Assembly (NCBI GenBank): GCA_002402825.1
Contig: DHGP01000033.1
Span: 1 to 64,000, forward strand
Reading direction: 5' to 3'
Length of the DNA: 64,000 nucleotides
Source of the DNA: Firmicutes bacterium UBA4795
Lineage (GTDB): Bacteria > Bacillota > Desulfotomaculia > Desulfotomaculales > Nap2-2B
Both the position numbers and the translations under genes were made by a program. Within the stretch, counting starts at the first letter, position 1. Each line of letters begins with the position of its first letter. Under the pieces are notes generated by a model. The model was not told the origin of the DNA. It was given only the letters and a program-made list of their open reading frames with translations, and ran no database searches. Positions 29,800-38,253 of this stretch are shown here, in pieces.

Positions 29800-30015
29800 A
29801 TGGTTGATGTAATTGAAAAGACCGACACGGTAGAAAAACCAGAAGTTGGTAAGAAAGGTCTTATCTTTGGCTTTCTTGCTCCTCAATTAGTAGGGTTACT
29901 TATTGCCGGATTAGGTTTATTTTTAGTAATTGTGGGATGGAATTTAGGTTCAACCGTAATAGGATTTATTGGCGCTGTTCTTTTTTTAATCGGGGTAATA
30001 ATGTTTGCTTTATAA
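29800..30015 (+). CDS. Small two-helix membrane protein
   Basis: A 71-residue protein with a charged N terminus (about 1-20) and two hydrophobic helices (about 24-46 and 49-70). The ribosome binding site AAGGAGG is well placed before the ATG. I do not recognise a family. A terminator follows, so it is probably a single-gene unit. Confidence 0.6.
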   Translation: MVDVIEKTDTVEKPEVGKKGLIFGFLAPQLVGLLIAGLGLFLVIVGWNLGSTVIGFIGAVLFLIGVIMFAL

Positions 30016-30045
30016 AATAAAGTGTTTTTCCTATCCACTTTGGTT

Positions 30046-30075
30046 AAGGGCTACAATGCGTAGCCCTTTGTTCTT
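30046..30075 (+). terminator. Intrinsic terminator
   Basis: AAGGGCTAC (30046-30054) pairs with GTAGCCCTT (30060-30068), followed by TTGTTCTT. Confidence 0.65.
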
Positions 30076-30114
30076 AAAAATACCTTTAATTAACTGGATG
30101 AGGATGTGTTTTTA

Positions 30115-30360
30115 TTGGTAAATCTAACAAATAAAAGTATTAATGGTATCCTGGAGAGGATAAATAAAAAAATAGAAGTCATTAAAACTAACCGGCCGGA
30201 AGCCCTGCCCGTAGATAAGCTTAACACTGACCTGGCTGTTCTGGTTAAGGTAGTAACGCAGGTGAAACAGTACCAAAATCAAAAAGATGAAATTCTAAAA
30301 CAGCTTAATCAAATGGTTCAGGAAGTTAATAAAATCAAAAATTTAATACCGGGGGGTTAA
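30115..30360 (+). CDS. Small coiled-coil protein of unknown function
   Basis: About 81 residues, almost entirely helical with heptad-like spacing (VTQVKQYQNQKDEILKQL). TTG 30115 or GTG 30106 could start it; GGATGAGGATG lies just upstream. It ends 10 bases before the protease gene, so a shared transcript is likely. No family is recognised; the link with the protease is by position only. Confidence 0.5.
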   Translation: MVNLTNKSINGILERINKKIEVIKTNRPEALPVDKLNTDLAVLVKVVTQVKQYQNQKDEILKQLNQMVQEVNKIKNLIPGG

Positions 30361-30370
30361 CGATAAACTT

Positions 30371-31558
30371 ATGTCCAGAAAAAATTTTTGGATGGAAGAA
30401 AAATCTACTTTAGAAAATGAACTGATTGTGTTGTTAAAACCTGGCTTAAAAGCAAAGGTTGTTCTTGATTTGTTAAAGAAGCACGGCGCAAAAAACATCT
30501 CCTTTTTGCCCTTAATCAGCGGGGTTGTTTGTACCGGATCCTTAGAAAAAATGCTAAAATCTTTAAAGGTCCAAAAAGAAGTTTTGCATATTGAAGAAAA
30601 CATAAGAGTTAAATTATACCCGGTTATAAAGATTAAACACCCTTGGGGCGAGTCTATTTTTAAGACTAAAGGAGGACAGCAAATAATTCCCTGGGGAACG
30701 TCCCGCATTGGTGCAAATAAGGCCTGGTCTGCTTCACAAGGAAAAACAGTTAACGTGGCAGTCCTGGACACAGGAATTTACGCCAAACATCCTGATTTGC
30801 GGGTCAATGTAAAAGGCGGCGTTAATATAATTAATTCTAAGCGCTCTTTTTATGATGATAATGGCCACGGTACTCACCTGGCTGGCACTATTGGCGCCGT
30901 GGACAATGGGGTTGGTATTATTGGCGTAGCGCCGCAGGTCAATCTTTTTGCCGTGAAAGTATTGGATAAAAACGGAAGGGGCAGCGTTACAGACATAGTT
31001 AAAGGTTTAGGCTGGTGCGTCCAAAATAAAATGCAGGTAGTAAATATGAGTTTTGGCAGCGATCACCCCAGTGCAGCTCTTCACCAGGCTGTAAAAGCCG
31101 CCGCTGGAGCAGGGATAGTCTTGGTGGCCGCGGCTGGTAATGACGGGAGTAAAAATTCCGTGGATTATCCGGCTGCGTACCCGGAAACTATTGCTATAGG
31201 TGGGATAAACGAAAGAAATCAACTTTTTATCTTTAGCAGTCAAGGTCCGGAAATAGATTTAGTAGCTCCGGCTACCCGTGTCCTTTCTACAGCCAGAGGG
31301 GGTGAGTATGAAAAAATGAGCGGTACATCTATGGCCACTGCTCACGTAACCGGCGTAGCCGCCTTATTAATAGCTCATAATCCCGAAAAAGATTCAACCA
31401 GGGTATTTAAGCGTCTAAAAGCTACGGCAGAAAATTTAAAAGGCCTCAAGCCTTCCCAGCAAGGGGCAGGGTTGGTCCGGGCAGATTATGCTTTGCATGA
31501 GCGTCATGAACAGTTCGATTTATCTTTAGCGTCAGAAGTTAACCAAAACGTATCTTAG
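30371..31558 (+). CDS. Subtilisin-like serine protease (S8), no signal peptide
   Basis: A 395-residue protein with the catalytic triad D133 (VLDTGI), H166 (NGHGTHLAG) and S320 (SGTSMATAH), and the oxyanion N257 (AAGND). The N-terminal 110 residues resemble an I9-type propeptide region (ELIVLLKPGLKAKVVLDLLKKHG). There is no signal peptide, so it may act inside the cell or in the mother cell/forespore; intracellular subtilisins are the nearest analogy. ATG 30371 or 30392 is the start; neither has an ideal ribosome binding site. Confidence 0.87.
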   Translation: MSRKNFWMEEKSTLENELIVLLKPGLKAKVVLDLLKKHGAKNISFLPLISGVVCTGSLEKMLKSLKVQKEVLHIEENIRVKLYPVIKIKHPWGESIFKTKGGQQIIPWGTSRIGANKAWSASQGKTVNVAVLDTGIYAKHPDLRVNVKGGVNIINSKRSFYDDNGHGTHLAGTIGAVDNGVGIIGVAPQVNLFAVKVLDKNGRGSVTDIVKGLGWCVQNKMQVVNMSFGSDHPSAALHQAVKAAAGAGIVLVAAAGNDGSKNSVDYPAAYPETIAIGGINERNQLFIFSSQGPEIDLVAPATRVLSTARGGEYEKMSGTSMATAHVTGVAALLIAHNPEKDSTRVFKRLKATAENLKGLKPSQQGAGLVRADYALHERHEQFDLSLASEVNQNVS

Positions 31559-31589
31559 AGGAATGAAAATGGATAAAAAAGGTTAATGC

Positions 31590-31637
31590 ACCCCGCCCTG
31601 ACTATCTCCTTCAAAGGGGGAGGGAAGGGGTAGGGGT
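31590..31637. repeat. G-rich repeat, family C
   Basis: CCCCGCCCTGACTATCTCC then CAAAGGGGGAGGG and AAGGGGTAGGGG resemble the 27695-27736 unit. It lies between the protease gene and a coiled-coil gene. Confidence 0.45.
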
Positions 31638-31738
31638 TTATCCTTCTTTTTTTAGGTATAATTTTTATTCTTTATTCATATAAGTTTAAATAAATTTAAG
31701 GTTTTAATAAAGATTTAAATAACTAAGGAGGGAAAATA

Positions 31739-32344
31739 TTGGATTATCTTTCTGGTAAATCAACTAATGAACTGCTTGACCAACTAATTAAAAAAGTTGA
31801 CCAGCTACAGCTTGATAAAAAACAGGAAATGGAGCATACAAAAAAAGTCAGCGCGGCAGTTACGGCCATAGATAAGCTTTCTGAAGAAATAACCCGCTTC
31901 AGTGAAACGGCAAAACAGGAGGAACAAATTATTAACCGTCTTAGTGAGCTTATTTTACACGTAGATAATTTATTAAAGGGACAAGGACAAATTCAATTAC
32001 CTTTCTCCCTGGAGCAAAGAATAAAAAACTTTATTAATCATACTAAATTGGCAATCCAAACCGTGGAAGTTTTTACCGCCGGGATCCAAATAATCTCTGA
32101 AGGTGTATTTAAGTTGTTTAAAGAAAAACAACCGGTAAAACTTGAACCAGGTATTTCTTTGAATAATACGGTGAATGTTCCGGCTCAAAGTAAAGAAAAC
32201 GTTAGGTTAGATGAATTAATGTCTTACGCGAATACAATATTACAAGGTTTTGCAAAAAAAGGAACTTTACCGGAAGATATGCTAGCAAAATCACCCTCAG
32301 AAATTGAGAGTAAACAAGATGTTTTTAAAGAGAGCACTCAATAA
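31739..32344 (+). CDS. Coiled-coil protein of unknown function
   Basis: A 201-residue mostly helical, charged protein (about 5-100 strongly heptad-like; LLDQLIKKVDQLQLDKK) with a more polar tail. It starts at TTG 31739 after AAGGAGGG. No family, membrane segment or signal peptide is recognised. It lies between the subtilisin-like gene and spoVM. Confidence 0.6.
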   Translation: MDYLSGKSTNELLDQLIKKVDQLQLDKKQEMEHTKKVSAAVTAIDKLSEEITRFSETAKQEEQIINRLSELILHVDNLLKGQGQIQLPFSLEQRIKNFINHTKLAIQTVEVFTAGIQIISEGVFKLFKEKQPVKLEPGISLNNTVNVPAQSKENVRLDELMSYANTILQGFAKKGTLPEDMLAKSPSEIESKQDVFKESTQ

Positions 32345-32430
32345 TCTTAAGAGAAAGAAACTACCATAATATAGGTTGAGTACTCCTCTAAGAGAATATT
32401 ATTAATTAAAAGTACAAAGGAGCGAAAAAC

Positions 32431-32550
32431 ATGCGGATTTATTTTGTAAAATTACCTTCTTTTTTACGGGCTTTACTGCTTAAATTACGGAAAGATTATA
32501 ATAATAAAGGTATGAATAAGCGCGGTACGGTGTCTAACACTTCGGATTGA
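32431..32550 (+). CDS. spoVM: SpoVM-like sporulation peptide with a repeat-derived tail
   Basis: A 39-codon gene starting MRIYFVKLPSFLRALLLKLR, matching the 26-residue SpoVM pattern M-K/R-F/I-Y-x-I/V-K-L-P-x-F-L, including P9. SpoVM is an amphipathic helix that recognises the curved forespore membrane and anchors SpoIVA for coat and cortex assembly. AAAGGAG lies 8 bases before the ATG. Codons after about residue 30 (GTVSNTSD) and the stop TGA are inside the adjacent 158-bp repeat, so the repeat has replaced or extended the natural 3' end. Too short for ordinary ORF detection. Confidence 0.78.
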   Translation: MRIYFVKLPSFLRALLLKLRKDYNNKGMNKRGTVSNTSD

Positions 32551-32695
32551 TTGCGCAGTTGCCCGGAAAAAAGCCTTCATTACAAATAAAGATGAAGGCA
32601 AATAATAGATACAGTATCGGTTATAAGAAGGATGGCAATTGCGCAATCCCGTGTTGAACGAAGCCGTGGCAAAAAGAAGTATTCAGCTGGCTCTA
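32538..32695 (+). repeat. 158-bp structured direct repeat, copy A
   Basis: It matches copy B (33570-33727) at about 148 of 158 positions without gaps. It can fold as three nested stems: CTTCG/CGAAG, ATTGCGCAGTTGCC with GGCAATTGCGCAAT (one mismatch), and GCCTTCAT/ATGAAGGC. It begins in the 3' end of spoVM and ends about 80 bases before the vapB promoter. A 49-codon frame (32632-32781, MAIAQSRVERSRGKKK) starts in it but reads through the promoter and is doubtful. Confidence 0.85.
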
Positions 32696-32772
32696 TAGTG
32701 TCGTTGAAACTAAGTCTAGGGTTAAATGTCAATAGCCAATTGGAAAAAGATGTTGTCAAGAAAACTTTTTTC

Positions 32773-32801
32773 TTGACTTAGTCATGGACTTAGTCTATAC
32801 T
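32773..32801 (+). promoter_or_regulatory. vapBC promoter with repeated operator half-sites
   Basis: TTGACT (32773-32778) and TATACT (32796-32801) are 17 bases apart. The spacer region carries two copies of GACTTAGTC (32775-32783 and 32787-32795), each itself nearly palindromic; the complement ACTAAGTC occurs again near 32709. These are good candidates for autoregulation by the antitoxin-toxin complex. Confidence 0.65.
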
Positions 32802-32824
32802 CTTTAAATAAGAGGTGATTTTAA

Positions 32825-33061
32825 ATGCCACTGCAGGTAAACATACATGAAGCAAAAACCCACTTTTCCAAACTTTTAGAACAAGTAAGCACAGGAAAAG
32901 AAGTCATTATTGCTAAAGCTGGCAAGCCCATTGCACGCCTGATCCCGATAACAAAGCAACCTGGCAAGCGCAACCCTGGAAGCGCTAAAGGAAGAATTAC
33001 CATTACGCCTGATTTTAATGCGCCGCTTCCCGAAACGATTTTAGAGGCATTTGAAAAATGA
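32825..33061 (+). CDS. Antitoxin, Phd/YefM (prevent-host-death) family
   Basis: A 78-residue antitoxin with the Phd/YefM-type N terminus (VNIHEAKTHFSKLLEQV, VIIAKAGKPIARLIPI) that binds DNA, and a C-terminal segment that would wrap the toxin. AGAGGTGAT is five bases before the ATG. Its stop overlaps the toxin start (ATGA), the standard arrangement. It should neutralise the adjacent PIN toxin and repress the promoter. Confidence 0.9.
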   Translation: MPLQVNIHEAKTHFSKLLEQVSTGKEVIIAKAGKPIARLIPITKQPGKRNPGSAKGRITITPDFNAPLPETILEAFEK

Positions 33062-33444
33062 GAGCGCTTCTAGACACTCACACCTTTTTATGGTGGATCA
33101 CCGATAACCCATCATTGTCAGATCGAGTTTGCGAAATCATAAGCGATGGGAAAAACGATCTATTCCTTAGCGCTGCCAGTGGGTGGGAAATGGCAATTAA
33201 AGCAAACCTGGGTAAGCTGCAGTTGCCAGACAATCTGGAGTCTTTTATTTCCGAACAACTGATCATTAATGCTACTACTTCCTTACCCATTGAAATGCAT
33301 CATGCCCTGTATGTTTATACCCTTCCAGATTATCACCGTGATCCTTTTGACCGGCTTCTCATTGCGCAGGCTATACTTGAAAACCTACCTATTATAACTG
33401 TAGATCCGCAAATTGCCCTATATCCGGTTGAGGTTATTTGGTGA
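33058..33444 (+). CDS. vapC: Toxin, VapC-like PIN-domain ribonuclease
   Basis: A 128-residue PIN domain. The four acidic residues expected to hold magnesium are D6 (LLDTHTFLWW), E44 (GWEMAIK), D98 (DPFDRLL) and D116 (ITVDPQI). The N-terminal LLDTHTFLWW form is typical of the PIN group paired with Phd-type antitoxins. It should cleave RNA (often tRNA) when free of antitoxin. The pair is bracketed by the two 158-bp repeats. Confidence 0.9.
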   Translation: MRALLDTHTFLWWITDNPSLSDRVCEIISDGKNDLFLSAASGWEMAIKANLGKLQLPDNLESFISEQLIINATTSLPIEMHHALYVYTLPDYHRDPFDRLLIAQAILENLPIITVDPQIALYPVEVIW

Positions 33445-33455
33445 TGTAGAGGATT

Positions 33456-33551
33456 ATGTCCAGGAGCATTGATGATGACATCATAATCAGATATGAGAAA
33501 GGAGAGATTGTGGGAATTACTATACTTAATGCAAGTAAGAGGAAGATATGA
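33456..33551 (+). pseudogene. DUF2283-like fragment
   Basis: A 31-codon frame, MSRSIDDDIIIRYEKGEIV followed by GITILNASKRKI, matches the C-terminal half of DUF2283 proteins (pattern G-x-IVGIEILNASKR). The N-terminal half is missing, with an in-frame stop TAG nine bases before the ATG. It lies 11 bases after vapC and 18 before repeat copy B. It is probably a decayed remnant. Confidence 0.45.
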
Positions 33552-33569
33552 TATGGGCACGGCGTATAT

Positions 33570-33727
33570 CACTTCGGATTGGTTGCGCAGTTGCCCGGAA
33601 AAAAGCCTTTATCACAAATAAAGATGAAGGCAAATAATAGATACAGTATCAATTGTAGGAAGGATGGCAATTGCGCAAATCCGTGTTGAACGAAGCCATG
33701 GCAAAAAGAAGTATTCAGCTGGCTCTA
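33570..33727 (+). repeat. 158-bp structured direct repeat, copy B
   Basis: This is the second copy of the repeat at 32538-32695. One difference (C to T in GCCTTCAT) keeps pairing by a G-U wobble, and most of the changes are transitions. A 27-codon frame (33664-33747, MAIAQIRVERSHGKKK) parallels the one in copy A, and a 22-codon frame (from 33553, MGTAYITSDWLRSC) covers the first part, where copy A has TGA in place of TGG. Confidence 0.85.
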
Positions 33728-33855
33728 AATTACCCGGCAGCCGGTAAAAGATTAAAGACTTAGTACCAGTTTTCTCCACAGGAAGGACAAACAGAAATAT
33801 CTACCCCGGATACCTTTAATATTAGCTCCATTGAGGTAATTCATCAATTAAATAA

Positions 33856-34137
33856 ATAAACTCCTGCATAAAAAACACCCTCCCCTTTTACTTTAAAAGA
33901 TATGGGACCAAAACCAAAAATATGTCTGAACTTGATGGATTTTACTGGAAACGAATGTGGGCTGAGCAGGATAAAACCATATTTAATATAACCCCCTGTT
34001 TCAATGACTTTGAGAAACATTTTGCGCAATTTCTCGATCAGGCATACAATATTACCAAATTTGTAAAACTGGCCGAGACCTATACAAAGTTTTCGATTGA
34101 ATACTGTAAAGTTTACACTTATCTTTATATGTGTTAA
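33856..34137 (+). pseudogene. Decayed fragment of a type III Res-like or DEAD-helicase protein
   Basis: An open frame without an early start reads FYFKRYGTKTKNMSELDGF and then PCFNDFEKHFAQFLDQAYN, FVKLAETYTKFSIEY. The second part looks like the block just before the nuclease domain of type III Res-like proteins (CxxDFEKxFAxFLD...FVKL...FSIEY). The expected YPDF nuclease motif is missing; the frame ends at the rpsO promoter. The minus-strand frame over the same bases is an antisense shadow. Identity is from motif memory only. Confidence 0.4.
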
Positions 34138-34140
34138 AAT
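34112..34140 (+). promoter_or_regulatory. Sigma-A-type promoter for rpsO
   Basis: TTTACA (34112-34117) and TAAAAT (34135-34140) are separated by 17 bases. Confidence 0.6.
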
Positions 34141-34161
34141 AAAAAAAAGTAATATATAAGG

Positions 34162-34185
34162 AGGGGCGTTAAATTTAACGCCCCT
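34162..34185. repeat. Palindromic element, family A (perfect copy) in the rpsO leader
   Basis: A perfect 24-bp palindrome with half-site AGGGGCGTTAAA lies between the rpsO promoter and its ribosome binding site. It is the same element as 3937-3960 and shares its core with 7765-7796. In the leader RNA it would form a hairpin about 25 nt before AAGGAGGTGA. Confidence 0.65.
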
Positions 34186-34221
34186 TCGGTAAGGCAAATT
34201 AATAGCAAGGAGGTGAATTAG

Positions 34222-34491
34222 GTGGCTTTAACCTTAGAAAAAAAGCAGGAGGTAATTAGCCAGCATAAACTACACGAAAAAGACACTGGCTCACCAGAAG
34301 TCCAGATTGCTATTTTTACAGAGAAAATCAATGTCTTAACAGAGCATTTGAAGGTTCACAAAAAAGATTATCATTCACGCCGTGGTTTATTGAAAATGGT
34401 TGGTAAACGGCGTTCTCTTTTAAATTATTTACGTGATCATAATTTTAAACGATACCGTGATTTAATTGAAAAACTAGGACTGCGTAAATAA
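34222..34491 (+). CDS. rpsO: 30S ribosomal protein S15
   Basis: An 89-residue protein, typical length, with the conserved [38 protein letters not shown] and the C-terminal [20 protein letters not shown]. It binds the central domain of 16S rRNA. It starts at GTG 34222 with AAGGAGGTGA upstream. It precedes pnp, as in most bacteria. Confidence 0.96.
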   Translation: MALTLEKKQEVISQHKLHEKDTGSPEVQIAIFTEKINVLTEHLKVHKKDYHSRRGLLKMVGKRRSLLNYLRDHNFKRYRDLIEKLGLRK

Positions 34492-34558
34492 AAATGAATT
34501 ATGTTTAAAAGCACTTTTAAAAAGGGGTAATAAATTAAGTTTTAACAGGAGGTATAGC

Positions 34559-36751
34559 ATGTCAACGCAGCCGGTTTTAAAAAAGAAGTTAGAAATAGGC
34601 GGAAGAATATTACAAATAGAAACTGGAAGAGTAGCCCGCCAATCTGGAGGCGCAGTGCTAGTAAGTTATGGTGATACAGTGGTTCTGGTTACAGCAACAA
34701 TGTCAAAAGAACCGCGGGAAGGGATTGATTTTTTTCCGTTAACGGTGGACTACGAAGAAAGGTTGTATGCCGTTGGAAAGATACCAGGTGGTTTTATTAA
34801 GCGCGAAGGTCGTCCTAGCGAAAAGGCTGTTTTGTCAGGACGGCTGATAGACCGGCCGATTCGTCCCTTGTTTCCCGAAAATTTCCACCACGAAGTACAA
34901 ATTATAGTGACCGTACTTTCAGTTGATCAAGATAACGTTCCTGAAATTGCCAGTTTAATTGGTGCGTCAGCGGCTTTGCAGATAAGTGAAATTCCTTTTC
35001 AGGGCCCTGTAGGGGGCGTTGCTGTTGGTTTGGTTGGTAATCAGTACGTGGTTAACCCTACTTTAAAACAGACAAATAAAAGTAAAATAAACCTGGTGGT
35101 AGCCGGAACAGCTCAGGCCATAATGATGGTCGAAGCAGGAGCCCAGGAGATTACAGAGGCAGAAGCACTGGGAGGAATAGCTTATGGTCACGAGGTAATA
35201 AAAGAAATTTGTGCTTTTATTACTTCCTTTCGGGAAGAAGCTCTAACTTTAGGATTAGCCAAGCCTAAAATTGAACTAGAAGAACCTGACCCAAAAACAG
35301 AAATAGAAGCGGCCGTTATAAATGAGCTTACCGATGCCATAACTAAAGCCGTTGAGCATTGCCAGGCGGAAAAACTGGGCAAAATGGAACGTGAAAACTA
35401 CCTGGAAAAAACAAAAGCAGAATTGCTCCCGTCCTTTTTAAGTTATTTTCCAGAAGAGGAAGTTTTTTTAAGTAATTTGATTGAAAAGGTTAAAAAAAAG
35501 GTAATCCGACGGTTTATTTTAAAAGAAGGTAAACGTATTGACGGACGCAGCCTTAAAGAAATTCGCCCCCTTTATATGGAGGTAGGAGTACTTCCCCGAA
35601 CACACGGGTCAGCCCTGTTTACCCGGGGGCAAACCCAGGTTCTTTCTGTAGTTACATTAGGGGCAGTATCCGATGAGCAAATTTTGGACGGCTTAGGTAT
35701 TGAAGAAAGCAAACGTTTTATGCACCACTATAATTTTCCTCCGTATAGTACTGGCGAAACACGACCCATGCGGGCAACCAGCCGGCGCGAGATCGGACAC
35801 GGCGCCTTGGTGGAACGAGCTTTAGAACCGTTGATTCCAAATGAAGAGACTTTTCCTTACACCATTCGTTTAGTTTCTGAGGTGCTTGAATCAAACGGTT
35901 CAACTTCAATGGGCAGTGTGTGCAGTTCTTGCCTTGCCTTAATGGACGCCGGCGTGTCCATAAAGGCCCCGGTAGCAGGAATTGCCATGGGGCTAATTAA
36001 AGAAGATGATGAGTTAGCTATCCTTACGGATATTCAAGGCCTGGAAGACCATTTAGGGGATATGGATTTTAAGGTTGCCGGCACAAGGCAAGGGATAACT
36101 GCTCTACAGATGGACATTAAGATAGCTGGCGTAACCAGGGAAATATTAGAAAAAGCTTTGGCCCAAGCTCTTGAGGCCAGGTTGTTTATTTTAGCTAAAA
36201 TTCAGGAAGTTATAGCTGCACCCCGGCCAGAATTATCACCTTACGCCCCGCGTATTTTTCATATGATAATTGACCCGGAAAAAATTAGGGATGTTATTGG
36301 CCCCGGAGGTAAAATTATTAAAAAAATTATTGAGGAAACCGGGGTGGAAATTGATATTGAAGATGACGGACGAGTTTTTATAGCGGCAACGGACCCTACT
36401 GCCGGGGAAAAGGCTCAGGAGATTATTAAAAACCTGACTAAAGAAATAACCGCGGGGGAAATTTATACCGGACAGGTTACCCGCATTACTGATTTTGGTT
36501 GTTTTGTTGAGATTATTCCAGGGATGTTGGGATTGCCGGGTAAAGAGGGTTTGGTTCATATTTCCCAGTTAGCCCACCAGCGGGTAAACAAAGTGGAAGA
36601 TGTGGTTAAAGAAGGGGACCAGGTTATGGTTAAAGTTATAGGATATGATGACCACGGTCGGTTAAAACTTTCCCGCAAAGATGCCTTACCGGTTTTAGTG
36701 GATAAGACCAGGCCGCGTAACAGACGGTCTCCTCATAAGTCTATGCGTTAA
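34559..36751 (+). CDS. pnp: Polyribonucleotide nucleotidyltransferase
   Basis: A 730-residue phosphorolytic 3'-5' exoribonuclease. Two RNase PH domains (about 10-225 and 310-545) flank a helical domain; a KH domain (about 555-615, [15 protein letters not shown]) and an S1 domain (about 620-700, [15 protein letters not shown]) follow. It forms a trimer and takes part in mRNA decay. AGGAGGTATAGC precedes the ATG. Confidence 0.96.
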   Translation: MSTQPVLKKKLEIGGRILQIETGRVARQSGGAVLVSYGDTVVLVTATMSKEPREGIDFFPLTVDYEERLYAVGKIPGGFIKREGRPSEKAVLSGRLIDRPIRPLFPENFHHEVQIIVTVLSVDQDNVPEIASLIGASAALQISEIPFQGPVGGVAVGLVGNQYVVNPTLKQTNKSKINLVVAGTAQAIMMVEAGAQEITEAEALGGIAYGHEVIKEICAFITSFREEALTLGLAKPKIELEEPDPKTEIEAAVINELTDAITKAVEHCQAEKLGKMERENYLEKTKAELLPSFLSYFPEEEVFLSNLIEKVKKKVIRRFILKEGKRIDGRSLKEIRPLYMEVGVLPRTHGSALFTRGQTQVLSVVTLGAVSDEQILDGLGIEESKRFMHHYNFPPYSTGETRPMRATSRREIGHGALVERALEPLIPNEETFPYTIRLVSEVLESNGSTSMGSVCSSCLALMDAGVSIKAPVAGIAMGLIKEDDELAILTDIQGLEDHLGDMDFKVAGTRQGITALQMDIKIAGVTREILEKALAQALEARLFILAKIQEVIAAPRPELSPYAPRIFHMIIDPEKIRDVIGPGGKIIKKIIEETGVEIDIEDDGRVFIAATDPTAGEKAQEIIKNLTKEITAGEIYTGQVTRITDFGCFVEIIPGMLGLPGKEGLVHISQLAHQRVNKVEDVVKEGDQVMVKVIGYDDHGRLKLSRKDALPVLVDKTRPRNRRSPHKSMR

Positions 36752-36829
36752 CCTTGTTGATGGGCTTGTGGTTAATAGCGGTTAATAATTGGATTATCTT
36801 TAAGTAAATATATAAAAAATTATAGCGGG

Positions 36830-36869
36830 CCCCTACCAAGAATTAAAGTATGATGGAGGGGTTTTTGTT
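36830..36869 (+). terminator. Terminator after pnp
   Basis: CCCCTACCA (36830-36838) pairs with TGGAGGGG (36854-36861) with one bulge, followed by TTTTTGTTT. Confidence 0.55.
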
Positions 36870-36940
36870 TAATAAAGAAATATTACTTTTTCTTCCGGCA
36901 TAAAAATAAATTAAATAATAAATTAAGGTAGGCTTAAAAT

Positions 36941-38203
36941 ATGCCTTCAAAGATTGTCTTAGGAAATGGTTTGCAAATAATAACTAAAGGTATTTCTCAT
37001 GTCCGGTCAATAGCGGTAGGAATATGGGTAGACGTAGGCTCACGTTACGAGGCGCCTTCTTTGAATGGAATTTCGCATTTTATTGAACATTTAATGTTTA
37101 AAGGTACCGCCCGGCGGACCGCCAGGCAAATTGCCGAAGCTTTGGATGCAGTAGGAGGACAGCTTAACGCTTTTACCACCAAAGAATATACTTGTTTTTA
37201 CGCGAGGGTGCTTGACGAGCACTTTGATTTAGTTATAGACGTGCTTAATGATATGTTATTCCATTCCCGTTTTGACGTAAAAGATATTGACCGGGAACGA
37301 AAAGTTATTATTGAGGAAATAAAAACATATGAGGATGTTCCCGAAGAATTAGTCCACGATCTTTTTGCTACCACTATCTGGCAGGGGCACAGTTTAGGAC
37401 GTTCGGTGATCGGTAATCAGGAAGTAATTAGTAATTTATCCCGCCAGGATATAATAAATTTTTACCAAAATTATTATGTTCCCGATAATATAATAATGGT
37501 TGTTGTCGGTAATTTCCAACCGGAAATAGTAATTGAAAAACTGGAAAAAACTTTTGGGGGCTTAAAGGGAAAAGTCCAACCTCGTAGTTTAGTTTGTCCT
37601 ACAGCTTATAGTTCAGTAAATTGTTATTTTAAGGATACAGAACTGGTTCATCTTTGTTTTGGGACCCAGGGATTACCATTTAATGACGCGAAAACCTATG
37701 TTTTTCAATTAATTAATATTATTTTAGGAACTGGTTTAAGTTCAAGGCTTTTTCAAGAAATTCGGGAACAGCGAGGGTTAGTATATTCTATCTACTCTTA
37801 CCCTCGTGCTTACCGTGATACCGGACTTTTTGTGATTTACGCCGGCTTGAGCAAAGAGAATGTAGCGGCGGTTATTGCCCTTATTATTAAAGAAATTAAA
37901 AAAATTCAGGAAAATGGAGTTAGTGAGCTTGAATTACAACGCGCTAAAGACCATTACCGGGGTAATTTATTGTTAGGTCTGGAAAGCATTGTTGCTCAGC
38001 TTGGTGCTTTGGGCAAATCACAACTTTATTTGGGTCGGGTTATCTCCCCGGAAGAAATTTTAGAAAAAATTAATCAGGTAACTATTACCGAAATAAAAGA
38101 AGCAGCCAATAGTATCCTTAAAACAGAACTTTTTACCCTGACCAGTATAGGGCCGATAAATAATTATAAGGTGTTGGAAAAAAGTATTCGTGAAACAGGC
38201 TAA
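36941..38203 (+). CDS. M16-family zinc protease (MlpA/YmxG-like)
   Basis: A 420-residue M16 peptidase. The inverted zinc motif HFIEH in GISHFIEHLMFKGT and the downstream glutamate in IIEEIKTYEDVPEE are present, and the C-terminal half is the inactive M16 domain (about 180-400). The position after pnp and before the ymxH-type gene is the same as mlpA/ymxG in B. subtilis. Substrate unknown; likely processing of short peptides. Confidence 0.9.
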   Translation: MPSKIVLGNGLQIITKGISHVRSIAVGIWVDVGSRYEAPSLNGISHFIEHLMFKGTARRTARQIAEALDAVGGQLNAFTTKEYTCFYARVLDEHFDLVIDVLNDMLFHSRFDVKDIDRERKVIIEEIKTYEDVPEELVHDLFATTIWQGHSLGRSVIGNQEVISNLSRQDIINFYQNYYVPDNIIMVVVGNFQPEIVIEKLEKTFGGLKGKVQPRSLVCPTAYSSVNCYFKDTELVHLCFGTQGLPFNDAKTYVFQLINIILGTGLSSRLFQEIREQRGLVYSIYSYPRAYRDTGLFVIYAGLSKENVAAVIALIIKEIKKIQENGVSELELQRAKDHYRGNLLLGLESIVAQLGALGKSQLYLGRVISPEEILEKINQVTITEIKEAANSILKTELFTLTSIGPINNYKVLEKSIRETG

Positions 38204-38253
38204 AAACCTGTTTTTTACAATCTAAGAAACTGGGAAATAAAAGTGAGGGAATA

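Noticed and set aside
33760..33831. A 23-codon minus-strand frame ending in a CPSCG knuckle (MELILKVSGVDISVCPSCG)
   Set aside because: It looks like a scrap of a zinc-ribbon protein but is too short and lacks a ribosome binding site; mentioned only as possible debris.
33844..34197. A 117-codon minus-strand frame before rpsO
   Set aside because: It is antisense to the more protein-like Res-type remnant and includes the rpsO promoter and palindrome; no start signal.
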